Origin: Chlamydiia bacterium
Lineage (GTDB): Bacteria; Chlamydiota; Chlamydiia; Chlamydiales; SM23-39
NCBI GenBank assembly: GCA_016194825.1
Contig: JACQAR010000059.1
Span: 1 to 12,624, forward strand
Length of the DNA: 12,624 nt
Direction of reading: 5' to 3'
Position 1 is the stretch's first letter. Every line of letters starts with the position of its first letter. The notes beneath the pieces are model-generated. The model saw only the letters and a program-made list of their open reading frames with translations, did not search any database and was not told the DNA's origin. A program made the position numbers and the translations under genes. This document shows positions 7,201-12,505 of the stretch, piece by piece.

Positions 7201-7353
7201 ATGGCTGTCGCGCGAGGTTTCTGGAAACAAACGAAGACAAAAAAACAGCTTTTTTTCTCTACGATCATGACGATGGGCCTAAAACCAACTATGTATTCCG
7301 AAGAGCTCATCTCTAGCGAGGCAACCTTAGATGATCTGTTTAAAAAAAATTAA
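7201..7353 (+). CDS. Short doubtful reading frame, possible gene remnant
   Basis: ATG at 7201 to TAA at 7353 gives 50 residues with a basic N-terminal part (RGFWKQTKTKKQ) and an acidic, more protein-like C terminus (YSEELISSEATLDDLFKKN). The frame stays open upstream of the ATG for some distance. No ribosome binding site precedes the ATG. The C-terminal stretch looks more like real protein than the rest, so it may be the end of a broken gene. I do not recognise it. Confidence 0.2.
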   Translation: MAVARGFWKQTKTKKQLFFSTIMTMGLKPTMYSEELISSEATLDDLFKKN

Positions 7354-7381
7354 TCCACTGATATTCAATAAGTTGAAATAG

Positions 7382-7397
7382 GGAAGCAGCTGCTTCC
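7382..7397. promoter_or_regulatory. Perfect 16-base palindrome, possible protein-binding dyad
   Basis: GGAAGCAGCTGCTTCC is a perfect dyad with no loop. It lies downstream of the doubtful frame at 7201-7353 and about 50 bases before the long inverted repeat. No promoter is evident next to it, so function is unknown; chance is possible. Confidence 0.3.
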
Positions 7398-7445
7398 AAA
7401 ATAGAAGGTCAGTCGTCAAAAAACAATGATCATTCCAGCGCTTGT

Positions 7446-7651
7446 GAACAGTTAAAATGGACTGATACCATTCGCAAAAAATAAATTCATAAATTGCAGG
7501 CGTCTTTTACCTGCGCGCCTTCGCCTTCACTCGAGCCAACATGATACAAGTTGGCCTCTCGCTCCAGGCTTTGGTGCTCGGCAAAATACGCTGTGCACTT
7601 TATGTCTTTATTTTCCGCGAATGGTATGAAACCTTTTACTGGGATAGGTTC
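7446..7651. repeat. 206-bp long inverted repeat immediately downstream of hemA
   Basis: The two halves are imperfect reverse complements over about 95 bases each, meeting at CCAAC (7536-7540) and GTTGG (7550-7554). The best-conserved block is ATACCATTCGC (7465-7475) against 7617-7627. The right end carries TTTTACTGGGATAGGTTC (7634-7651). The left end has the same sequence lacking CTATCCC (GAAC then AGTTAAAATGG). The hemA stop codon (7652-7654) touches the right end directly. A short relative lies at 8697-8762 on the other side of hemA. It looks like a miniature inverted-repeat element or a very long terminator hairpin; which is undecided. Confidence 0.75.
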
Positions 7652-8638
7652 CTATACGTGTGCGAGCTGCAACATCTTTTCGTGTTTGTGGCGGTAGAGA
7701 GAGCAACAGCGGATCACCTGTTCTACGAGCAGCTGCTCCGATTCCATCAGACAATCTCCTTGCAGCTTCCGCTTTTCTTCAATCTGTTGATTGAGCATTT
7801 CGATATTGAAAAGCCGGACATTGGGCAGATCAGCAAGTGCTGGATCGACATTGCGCGGCACGCTGAGATCAAAGATGAGATGTCGCCCAGTACTGGTTCC
7901 GGAAATCAGCGCCTCGTCCGCTTGACTTGCGCAAATGATCCAGTCGAACTCACTCCAGTGCTTCAGGATTTTACGATTGCATGCGGTGACTCCTTCGAGA
8001 CACACCGTTTCGGGCCGACGTGTCGCCAAGACAAAGCGATGGATGTTTTTCCGCGCTAAAAAACTGATCAATCCCCGGTTGAGATCGGAATTCCCGACGA
8101 ACAAAATTTTCTTCTGTTCCAGACCTTCCCAATAAGAGGCGGCGATTTCATAGAGCATGCTATAGAGATGGGGCGCGCCACGCTCTAAGGCGAAACGAGT
8201 ACGGACAGATTTGGCGATTTTGAATGCTTTTTGAAAAATGTAGTGCAGACAGCTAGGTAAAGAGAGAGTGTTTGCTGCTTTTGCATAGGAGACTTTGACT
8301 TGGCGCAAGATCTCTGTTTCTGCCAAAATCGCGCTGTCTAATCCTGTAGCAACACGAGTCAAATGCGCAAAGCAGTCGGCATGAAAATAGGAATAGAGGC
8401 GATGTTCAAAAGGAATTTCAATCCCGCGCCTTAAGAAAGCGAGAAGATCGGTATGCGCTCCGGCTAGATGAGGGCTACTGAAATAGATCTCAATCCGGTT
8501 GCACGTCGATAAGAGAACCGTGGGATAAGGGAAAAAGCGGGCTTTTTCTCCTTCTAGCGCATGAGCAGCTGGCGCGATCAACTCGCGCAAGGACAAATCA
8601 GCGGTTTTGTGGCTGATCCCCACTACTCCTGCTTGCAT
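7652..8638 (-). CDS. hemA: Glutamyl-tRNA reductase, short chlamydial type
   Basis: I start at the ATG of 8636-8638, giving 328 residues beginning MQAGVVGISHKTADLSLREL, which matches the family N terminus. The longer upstream frame is not conserved-looking and overlaps a repeat and the divergent gene. HemA reduces glutamyl-tRNA to glutamate-1-semialdehyde, the first step of tetrapyrrole synthesis. The catalytic cysteine is Cys-46 in STCNRIEIY. ILAETEILRQVKVSY (104-118) matches the family's ILGEPQILGQVK region. The NADPH-binding loop reads VGNSDLNRGL (181-190) instead of the common GAGEM form, and the protein is about 80-90 residues shorter than most, with a reduced C-terminal dimerisation region; I recall Chlamydia HemA (CT662) as similarly short. 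Inverted repeats flank the gene on both sides, and a hairpin sits just before the start. Confidence 0.92.
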   Translation of the reverse strand: MQAGVVGISHKTADLSLRELIAPAAHALEGEKARFFPYPTVLLSTCNRIEIYFSSPHLAGAHTDLLAFLRRGIEIPFEHRLYSYFHADCFAHLTRVATGLDSAILAETEILRQVKVSYAKAANTLSLPSCLHYIFQKAFKIAKSVRTRFALERGAPHLYSMLYEIAASYWEGLEQKKILFVGNSDLNRGLISFLARKNIHRFVLATRRPETVCLEGVTACNRKILKHWSEFDWIICASQADEALISGTSTGRHLIFDLSVPRNVDPALADLPNVRLFNIEMLNQQIEEKRKLQGDCLMESEQLLVEQVIRCCSLYRHKHEKMLQLAHV

Positions 8639-8642
8639 TAAA

Positions 8643-8672
8643 CATTTTCCATACACCATCGTTTGGAAAATG
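8643..8672 (-). promoter_or_regulatory. Hairpin in the hemA mRNA leader just before the start codon
   Basis: CATTTTCCA (8643-8651) and TGGAAAATG (8664-8672) are perfect 9-bp partners with a 12-base loop. On the minus strand the stem ends 4 bases before the hemA ATG and includes the only Shine-Dalgarno-like bases (GGA). If transcription begins upstream, the stem would hide the ribosome binding site. Regulation by this hairpin is inference. Confidence 0.35.
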
Positions 8673-8696
8673 GCATACCTGATATGATTAATGCAA

Positions 8697-8762
8697 GAAC
8701 CTATCCCAGTAAAATGGTTTCGTTGCTTTTGCGGATTATTTTGGCTTTGCTGGGATAGGTTC
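8697..8762. repeat. 66-bp hairpin element between hemA and the 8775 gene
   Basis: GAACCTATCCCAG (8697-8709) and CTGGGATAGGTTC (8750-8762) are perfect 13-bp partners. The next bases, GTAAAATGGTTTCG and on through GCGGA, align with the hemA-proximal half of the 7446-7651 element read in the opposite direction. So this looks like a shortened member of the same family. Its right arm ends one base before the AAGGAG ribosome binding site of the gene at 8775. Confidence 0.75.
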
Positions 8763-8774
8763 AAGGAGCGACAT

Positions 8775-9032
8775 ATGACCCAAGTGAATCCTACCGGAGG
8801 AAATAATAACCAACCTCCTCCATCGACATCAGGAGCGAACACGCCCCCTGCAAACAACCCACCACCTGCGAATTCCTCAGAGACCTGGTTGGGAATGGCC
8901 AAAGATAGCAAAGAGTATAAGCAGCTGATGCAGCTGATGATCAAAAATTGCTCTCGCGAAATCAAAAGACAAGGCGATGAAGCCGTCGAGAAGATGCGCG
9001 AAAACCGAAAGATGATCGAGGATGCTGGGTAA
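8775..9032 (+). CDS. Small Pro/Asn-rich protein with helical C terminus, function unknown
   Basis: The ATG at 8775 has AAGGAG six bases upstream, which decides the start over a longer frame beginning at 8691 inside the repeat. The product is 85 residues. Residues 1-36 are low-complexity, rich in N, P, T, S and G (GGNNNQPPPSTSGANTPP). Residues 36-85 are a charged amphipathic helix region (SKEYKQLMQLMIKNCSREIK, then EAVEKMRENRKMI). There is no signal peptide. In Chlamydia, as I recall, hemA neighbours the type III secretion cluster beginning CT663-CT666, which encodes several small helical proteins of this size. A disordered N terminus followed by a helix would suit a secretion substrate or chaperone. 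That is context only; I cannot assign the family. The stop lies 2 bases before the end of convergent xerC. Confidence 0.75.
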   Translation: MTQVNPTGGNNNQPPPSTSGANTPPANNPPPANSSETWLGMAKDSKEYKQLMQLMIKNCSREIKRQGDEAVEKMRENRKMIEDAG

Positions 9033-9034
9033 TC

Positions 9035-9907
9035 TTACGCCCTCGGATGCGTCCGGTCGTACACCTCGCGCTTGAGCTTGGCAGAGACGTGCGTATAGAT
9101 CGTCGTCGTTGAGAGCGAGCTATGTCCCAACAACATCTGGATCGTCTTGAGATCCATCCCCTTTTCTAGCCAGTGAGTCGCAATGGTATGCCGGATCGCA
9201 TGCGGCGTAATCCGCTCAGCAAGGCCGCTTGCCTTGAGATAGCGGGCGAAATTCCGATCGATCGATCGAGGTGTGATCCGCTTGCCCCATTTGTTGAGAA
9301 AAATCTCCTGCCTGTCCGGTCGATCCGGATGGTCGAGATAGGCTCGGATCCAACGAGCCGCAGTCTTTGTGATCGGCGCCATCCGCTGCTTCTTCCCCTT
9401 GCCGAAGATGTTCAACATCAAATTCTTTTCATCAAAATCGGAGCGGTTGAGCTGTGTTAATTCGCTCAAGCGAAGTCCCGAGCTGTAAAAGAGCTCCAAA
9501 ATGGCTCGATCGCGCAGACCTAGATAGGTCGAGGTGTCTGGCTGATTGAAGAGGTGCTCCACCTGTGCATAGCTAATAGAGACAGGGAGTTTTTTTTCCC
9601 GTTTCGGACTGTCGATTTCGTCCAATGGATTCTCCGTCACAATCTTCTCCTTCATAGCATAGCGAAACAGGCTCCTTAGGGCGGCCAGACGCCGCAGAAG
9701 GGTCCGATTCGCGGCCTTTTGGGCATGCATCTGAGAGAGATAGCCTCGAATCAGCCTCTTCGTAACATCGGTCATATGCAACTCAGAGGAGGCAAAGTTC
9801 AGTAAAGAGACCAGATCGATTCGATAGGCGCGCAGAGTATGCGGAGAGACTCCCTTGACTACCTCGAGATAGCGTAAAAATTTTTCCACTACATCTGCAA
9901 ACAGCAT
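9035..9907 (-). CDS. xerC: Tyrosine recombinase XerC
   Basis: The ATG at 9905-9907 is preceded by GGAGGGG, giving 290 residues; a longer frame to 10018 would overlap the ABC-F gene and has no such signal. The N-terminal SAM-like DNA-binding domain (1-about 95) includes SPHTLRAYRIDL (21-32). The catalytic domain has the full tyrosine recombinase set: Arg-146 (SGLRLSEL), Lys-170 (FGKGKKQR), His-236 and Arg-239 (HAIRH), His-262 (LLGHSS) and Tyr-271 (IYTHV). XerC works with XerD at the dif site to resolve chromosome dimers. XerC and XerD are hard to separate by eye; I chose XerC because in Chlamydia xerC (CT347) adjoins the ABC-F gene (CT348), as here. It diverges from that gene over 34 bases. 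Confidence 0.92.
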   Translation of the reverse strand: MLFADVVEKFLRYLEVVKGVSPHTLRAYRIDLVSLLNFASSELHMTDVTKRLIRGYLSQMHAQKAANRTLLRRLAALRSLFRYAMKEKIVTENPLDEIDSPKREKKLPVSISYAQVEHLFNQPDTSTYLGLRDRAILELFYSSGLRLSELTQLNRSDFDEKNLMLNIFGKGKKQRMAPITKTAARWIRAYLDHPDRPDRQEIFLNKWGKRITPRSIDRNFARYLKASGLAERITPHAIRHTIATHWLEKGMDLKTIQMLLGHSSLSTTTIYTHVSAKLKREVYDRTHPRA

Positions 9908-9941
9908 TGTTTTCCCCTCCAATTTATGGTAACATATCTTC

Positions 9942-11537
9942 ATGATCACGCTAGAAAAAATTTCAAAACGAGTAGGGAAACGTACCCTGTTCGAAGATGT
10001 CTCTTTCACTTTCAACACAGGCTGTCGCTATGGCCTGACCGGGCCGAATGGCTCAGGCAAATCGACTCTCCTCAAGATCGTCATGGGAACCGAACCCCCT
10101 ACAACAGGCACCGTCACGTTGCCCAGAAAAGTGGGTTTTTTAAAACAGCGGATTGAAGACTTCAAAGATCATTTGGTGATTGATACGGTGATCATGGGCA
10201 ACGGCCGTCTTTGGGAAGCCCTACAAGAGAGGGAGCGTCTGTATGGCGAGGAAATGACCGATGCGATCGGTATCCGTTTAGGAGAGCTCGAAGAGGTCGT
10301 CGCCGATGAAGATGGCTATACTGCAGAATCGGAGGCCGAAGTGCTCCTCATCGGAATGGGAATCCCTGAATCTCTGCACCGAAAAAAAATGCACGAAATT
10401 CCCACTGACCGGCAATTCAGAGTCTTGCTCTGCCAAGCACTCTTCGGCCACCCCTCAGCGCTGCTCCTCGATGAGCCGACCAACCACCTGGACCTTGAAT
10501 CGATTTCGTGGCTCGAGCAATTCCTGCATGAATACACAGGAACGCTCGTTGTCGTCAGCCACGACCGCCACTTCTTAAACGCCGTCTGTACCCACATTGC
10601 CGATATCGACTACGAAACGATCATCACCTATCCTGGCAACTATGATGCGATGCTCGTCACAAAAACCGCGGTCCGTTCCCGCGCAGAAGATGAAAATAAA
10701 GCCAAAGAGAAGAAAATCTCCCAGCTCAAAGAGTTTGTCGCGAAATTCGGAGCAGGGACCCGCGCCAGCCAGGTACAGTCTCGCGTCCGAGAGATCCAGC
10801 GGTTGCAGCCTCTGGAATTGAAAAAGTCCAATATCCAAAGACCCTATATCCGCTTCAACGCCCCGGAGAAACAATCGGGACAGGTCGTATTCAAAACGAG
10901 CCACTTATGCAAAGGATATGGCCATCAGCCGGTCATTGAGAACTTTTCTTGTGAAATCCACCGCGGCGATAAGATAGCCGTGATCGGGAATAACGGAAAA
11001 GGGAAGACCACTCTTCTCAAACTCTTGGCAGGCGTTTTACAACCTGATCGAGGGACTCTGACACCAGGACATGCGCTTGAAATTGGCTATTTCCCGCAGA
11101 ATCATGGTGATGTGATCCATAAACACAGCCCAGAAACAGCCTTCGACTGGCTCAAAGGGCGTACAGCCACCGTTTTTGACCAAGATGCGCGCGGCATCCT
11201 CGGCAGAATGCTCTTCAGCGGCGATGAAGCGTTCAAACCCCTGAGCGCCCTTTCTGGGGGAGAAACCGCCCGCCTATTGCTCGGAGGCCTCATTCTGCTT
11301 GGACCCAATTTTCTCGTCCTCGACGAACCGAACAACCACCTCGACTTAGAAGCCGTCTCTGCCCTTGCATGGGGCTTAGAAGATTTCAAGGGAACCGCCA
11401 TTGTCGCAAGCCACGACCGGGAACTGATCAACGGATTTGCCACTAAGATCTTTGCCTTTGAAGAAGAGGGGCTCGTGATCTTTGATGGCACGCTCGACGC
11501 CTACTTAGAGAAGAAAAGCAACAGATCTCTTGCATAA
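9942..11537 (+). CDS. ABC-F family ATPase, YbiT-like
   Basis: A 531-residue soluble protein with two ATPase domains and no membrane segments, so a ribosome-associated ABC-F factor and not a transporter. Domain 1: Walker A GPNGSGKST (34-42), Walker B LLLDEP (174-179), switch SHD (206-208). Domain 2: Walker A GNNGKGKTT (349-357), signature LSGGE (437-441), Walker B LVLDEP (458-463), switch SHD (490-492). The linker (about 240-300) is charged and helical with FGAGTRASQVQSRVREI, close to the YbiT subgroup. Domain 1 has no LSGG; the spot reads IPTDRQFRVLLCQALF. Domain 2 has DEPNNHLD where DEPTNHLD is usual. ABC-F proteins act at the ribosomal E site and affect translation. The last codons and the stop TAA lie in the arm of a palindromic element. 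Confidence 0.93.
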   Translation: MITLEKISKRVGKRTLFEDVSFTFNTGCRYGLTGPNGSGKSTLLKIVMGTEPPTTGTVTLPRKVGFLKQRIEDFKDHLVIDTVIMGNGRLWEALQERERLYGEEMTDAIGIRLGELEEVVADEDGYTAESEAEVLLIGMGIPESLHRKKMHEIPTDRQFRVLLCQALFGHPSALLLDEPTNHLDLESISWLEQFLHEYTGTLVVVSHDRHFLNAVCTHIADIDYETIITYPGNYDAMLVTKTAVRSRAEDENKAKEKKISQLKEFVAKFGAGTRASQVQSRVREIQRLQPLELKKSNIQRPYIRFNAPEKQSGQVVFKTSHLCKGYGHQPVIENFSCEIHRGDKIAVIGNNGKGKTTLLKLLAGVLQPDRGTLTPGHALEIGYFPQNHGDVIHKHSPETAFDWLKGRTATVFDQDARGILGRMLFSGDEAFKPLSALSGGETARLLLGGLILLGPNFLVLDEPNNHLDLEAVSALAWGLEDFKGTAIVASHDRELINGFATKIFAFEEEGLVIFDGTLDAYLEKKSNRSLA

Positions 11538-11700
11538 CCTGCTTTGTTTGAAAAAATCGGAGATTTTTCTGATGATTTTTAGAAACTGCTTGCAGTTTCG
11601 GATCAAACGAACGAGGCGACTTTAAAAAGTCGGCGAGAGAGAGCGATAAAAATCACCGGAAAAAGAACGATTTTAGCAAACAAATGAGGTTATGCAAGAG
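11527..11700. repeat. Complete 174-bp GCTTTG...CAAATG palindromic element
   Basis: The arms CTCTTGCATAACCT (11527-11540) and 11687-11700 are perfect 14-bp reverse complements. The core starts GCTTTG (11541-11546) and ends CAAATG (11681-11686). The core's outer 40 bases on each side are imperfect partners, so the element can fold end to end. Inner hairpins are AAACTGC/GCAGTTT (11583-11598) and CGACTTT/AAAGTCG (11617-11632). The core aligns over about 100 bases with 12525-12624 and over its right half with 1-57, but the arms differ in sequence. The element fills the gap exactly: the ABC-F stop lies in the left arm, and AGAG of the next gene's AGAGG ribosome binding site lies in the right arm. 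Confidence 0.85.
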
Positions 11701-11705
11701 GTCTC

Positions 11706-12434
11706 ATGTTCACAAAGCGAAAGTTTCTCCAGCTCGATCTGAAACAAAAACATAAGAAATGCGCAGAACTCTTGCGTAAGTATTTTGGTCAAACGAGTTG
11801 GAGTACAGAGGAGCGGGAAGCCTACAACGCGCTTCTTTCCTGGATGAAACTCCTTCCCTTCTCCATCACCGACAAAAAGCAGTTAGCTGACCGCTACCAC
11901 TGGCATTTGCAGCAAGCCTCCTTATCCCTCAAAGAGCACAACCTATTGCCCCGTCTCAGAACGGGCGATCGCCCCATTGGAGCCGAGTTTTTGCCGATTG
12001 CGATCTACTTGGATGGAATCCGCTCCGCCTATAACGTGGGGAGCATTCTCCGCACCTGTGAGGCGATGCGGATCGGGAAGGTCTATTTTTCAGAGCGCAC
12101 TCCCTATCTCGACAATGAGAAAGTCCAAAGAACAGCCATGGGCGCGGCAGACCTCGTCCCCTGTGCAAAAGCGATTTCCTTAGACGAGCTCCCCAAACCG
12201 ATCCTTGTCCTCGACACCAGTGATCAGGCAATTTCCTTGCATGAGTTTGTTTTCCCTCAACAGTTTACGCTGGTATTGGGCAACGAAGAATATGGCGTCT
12301 CCGAAGCACTAATGCAAAAGGCTGATCACATCCTAGAAATCCCTCTTTGTGGCGTGAAGAACTCGCTGAATGTGGCATGTGCTTTTGCGATTGCGGCCAG
12401 TGCCATTCGAAGTTCAGCTCTCTGCGAGAGCTGA
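11706..12434 (+). CDS. SpoU/TrmH-family RNA 2'-O-methyltransferase
   Basis: A 242-residue protein whose C-terminal SPOUT (trefoil-knot) domain holds all three family motifs: motif 1 NVGSILRTCEA (110-120), motif 2 LVLGNEEYGVSE (189-200) and motif 3 IPLCGVKNSLNVACAFAIA (212-230). These enzymes methylate a ribose 2'-OH in tRNA or rRNA using S-adenosylmethionine. The N-terminal 95 residues are basic and helical and probably bind RNA; the target cannot be told from sequence. The ribosome binding site AGAGG overlaps the right arm of the preceding repeat. The last eight codons (SSALCES and stop) are read through a REP-like hairpin at 12411-12437, so the C terminus is supplied by the repeat; the functional domain ends before it. 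It follows the ABC-F gene on the same strand, separated by the repeat. Confidence 0.9.
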   Translation: MFTKRKFLQLDLKQKHKKCAELLRKYFGQTSWSTEEREAYNALLSWMKLLPFSITDKKQLADRYHWHLQQASLSLKEHNLLPRLRTGDRPIGAEFLPIAIYLDGIRSAYNVGSILRTCEAMRIGKVYFSERTPYLDNEKVQRTAMGAADLVPCAKAISLDELPKPILVLDTSDQAISLHEFVFPQQFTLVLGNEEYGVSEALMQKADHILEIPLCGVKNSLNVACAFAIAASAIRSSALCES

Positions 12435-12464
12435 ACTGGGCAAGGGCACGGGCAGAGGCACGGG
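12411..12464. repeat. REP-like hairpin unit with GGGCA-rich tail, overlapping the methyltransferase stop
   Basis: AGTTCAGCTCTC (12411-12422) pairs perfectly with 12426-12437 around the 3-base loop TGC. A GGGCA-rich tail follows (12438-12464) with four GGG runs spaced 3, 3 and 9 bases apart. The same layout, AGTTCA-stem then GGGCAAAGGCA, is at 2015-2056. Stem bases differ between the copies but pairing is kept. The upstream gene's stop TGA (12432-12434) is inside the stem. Confidence 0.8.
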
Positions 12465-12478
12465 CACACATAGGCGCA

Positions 12479-12499
12479 CACCTTTTTGCTAACAAGGTG
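12479..12499. terminator. Weak 6-bp hairpin downstream of the methyltransferase gene
   Basis: CACCTT (12479-12484) pairs with AAGGTG (12494-12499) across a 9-base loop. It has no T-tract after it on the plus strand. It is a minor terminator candidate; the REP-like hairpin just upstream is stronger. Confidence 0.25.
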
Positions 12500-12505
12500 A
12501 GAAAA

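Larger units (their letters stand above)
7042..7445. other. Gene-poor spacer with no convincing long gene
   Basis: About 400 bases between the membrane protein start and the long inverted repeat at 7446-7651. Frames of 60-70 codons exist on both strands (7095-7310 minus, 7131-7316 plus), but none has a good ribosome binding site or recognisable motif. The best candidate is a 50-codon frame at 7201-7353. A perfect 16-base palindrome GGAAGCAGCTGCTTCC sits at 7382-7397. The region may be a decayed gene, but nothing in it is recognisable. Confidence 0.5.

Noticed and set aside
7541..8059. 172-codon plus-strand frame opposite hemA
   Set aside because: It lies antisense to the conserved hemA frame, starts inside the long inverted repeat, and has no ribosome binding site or known motif.
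8639..8965. N-terminal extension of hemA upstream of the chosen ATG
   Set aside because: The family begins near the MQAGVVGISHK segment. The extension runs through a repeat and through the divergent gene at 8775 and is rich in Gly/Phe without family similarity.
9908..10018. Longer xerC start overlapping the ABC-F gene
   Set aside because: GGAGGGG precedes the ATG at 9907 and the protein from there has the normal XerC length; the extension overlaps the ABC-F coding start.
11527..11700. Classic insertion sequence with target-site duplication
   Set aside because: No transposase frame fits inside 174 bases, and no direct repeat flanks the arms (CAGAT on one side, GTCTC on the other).
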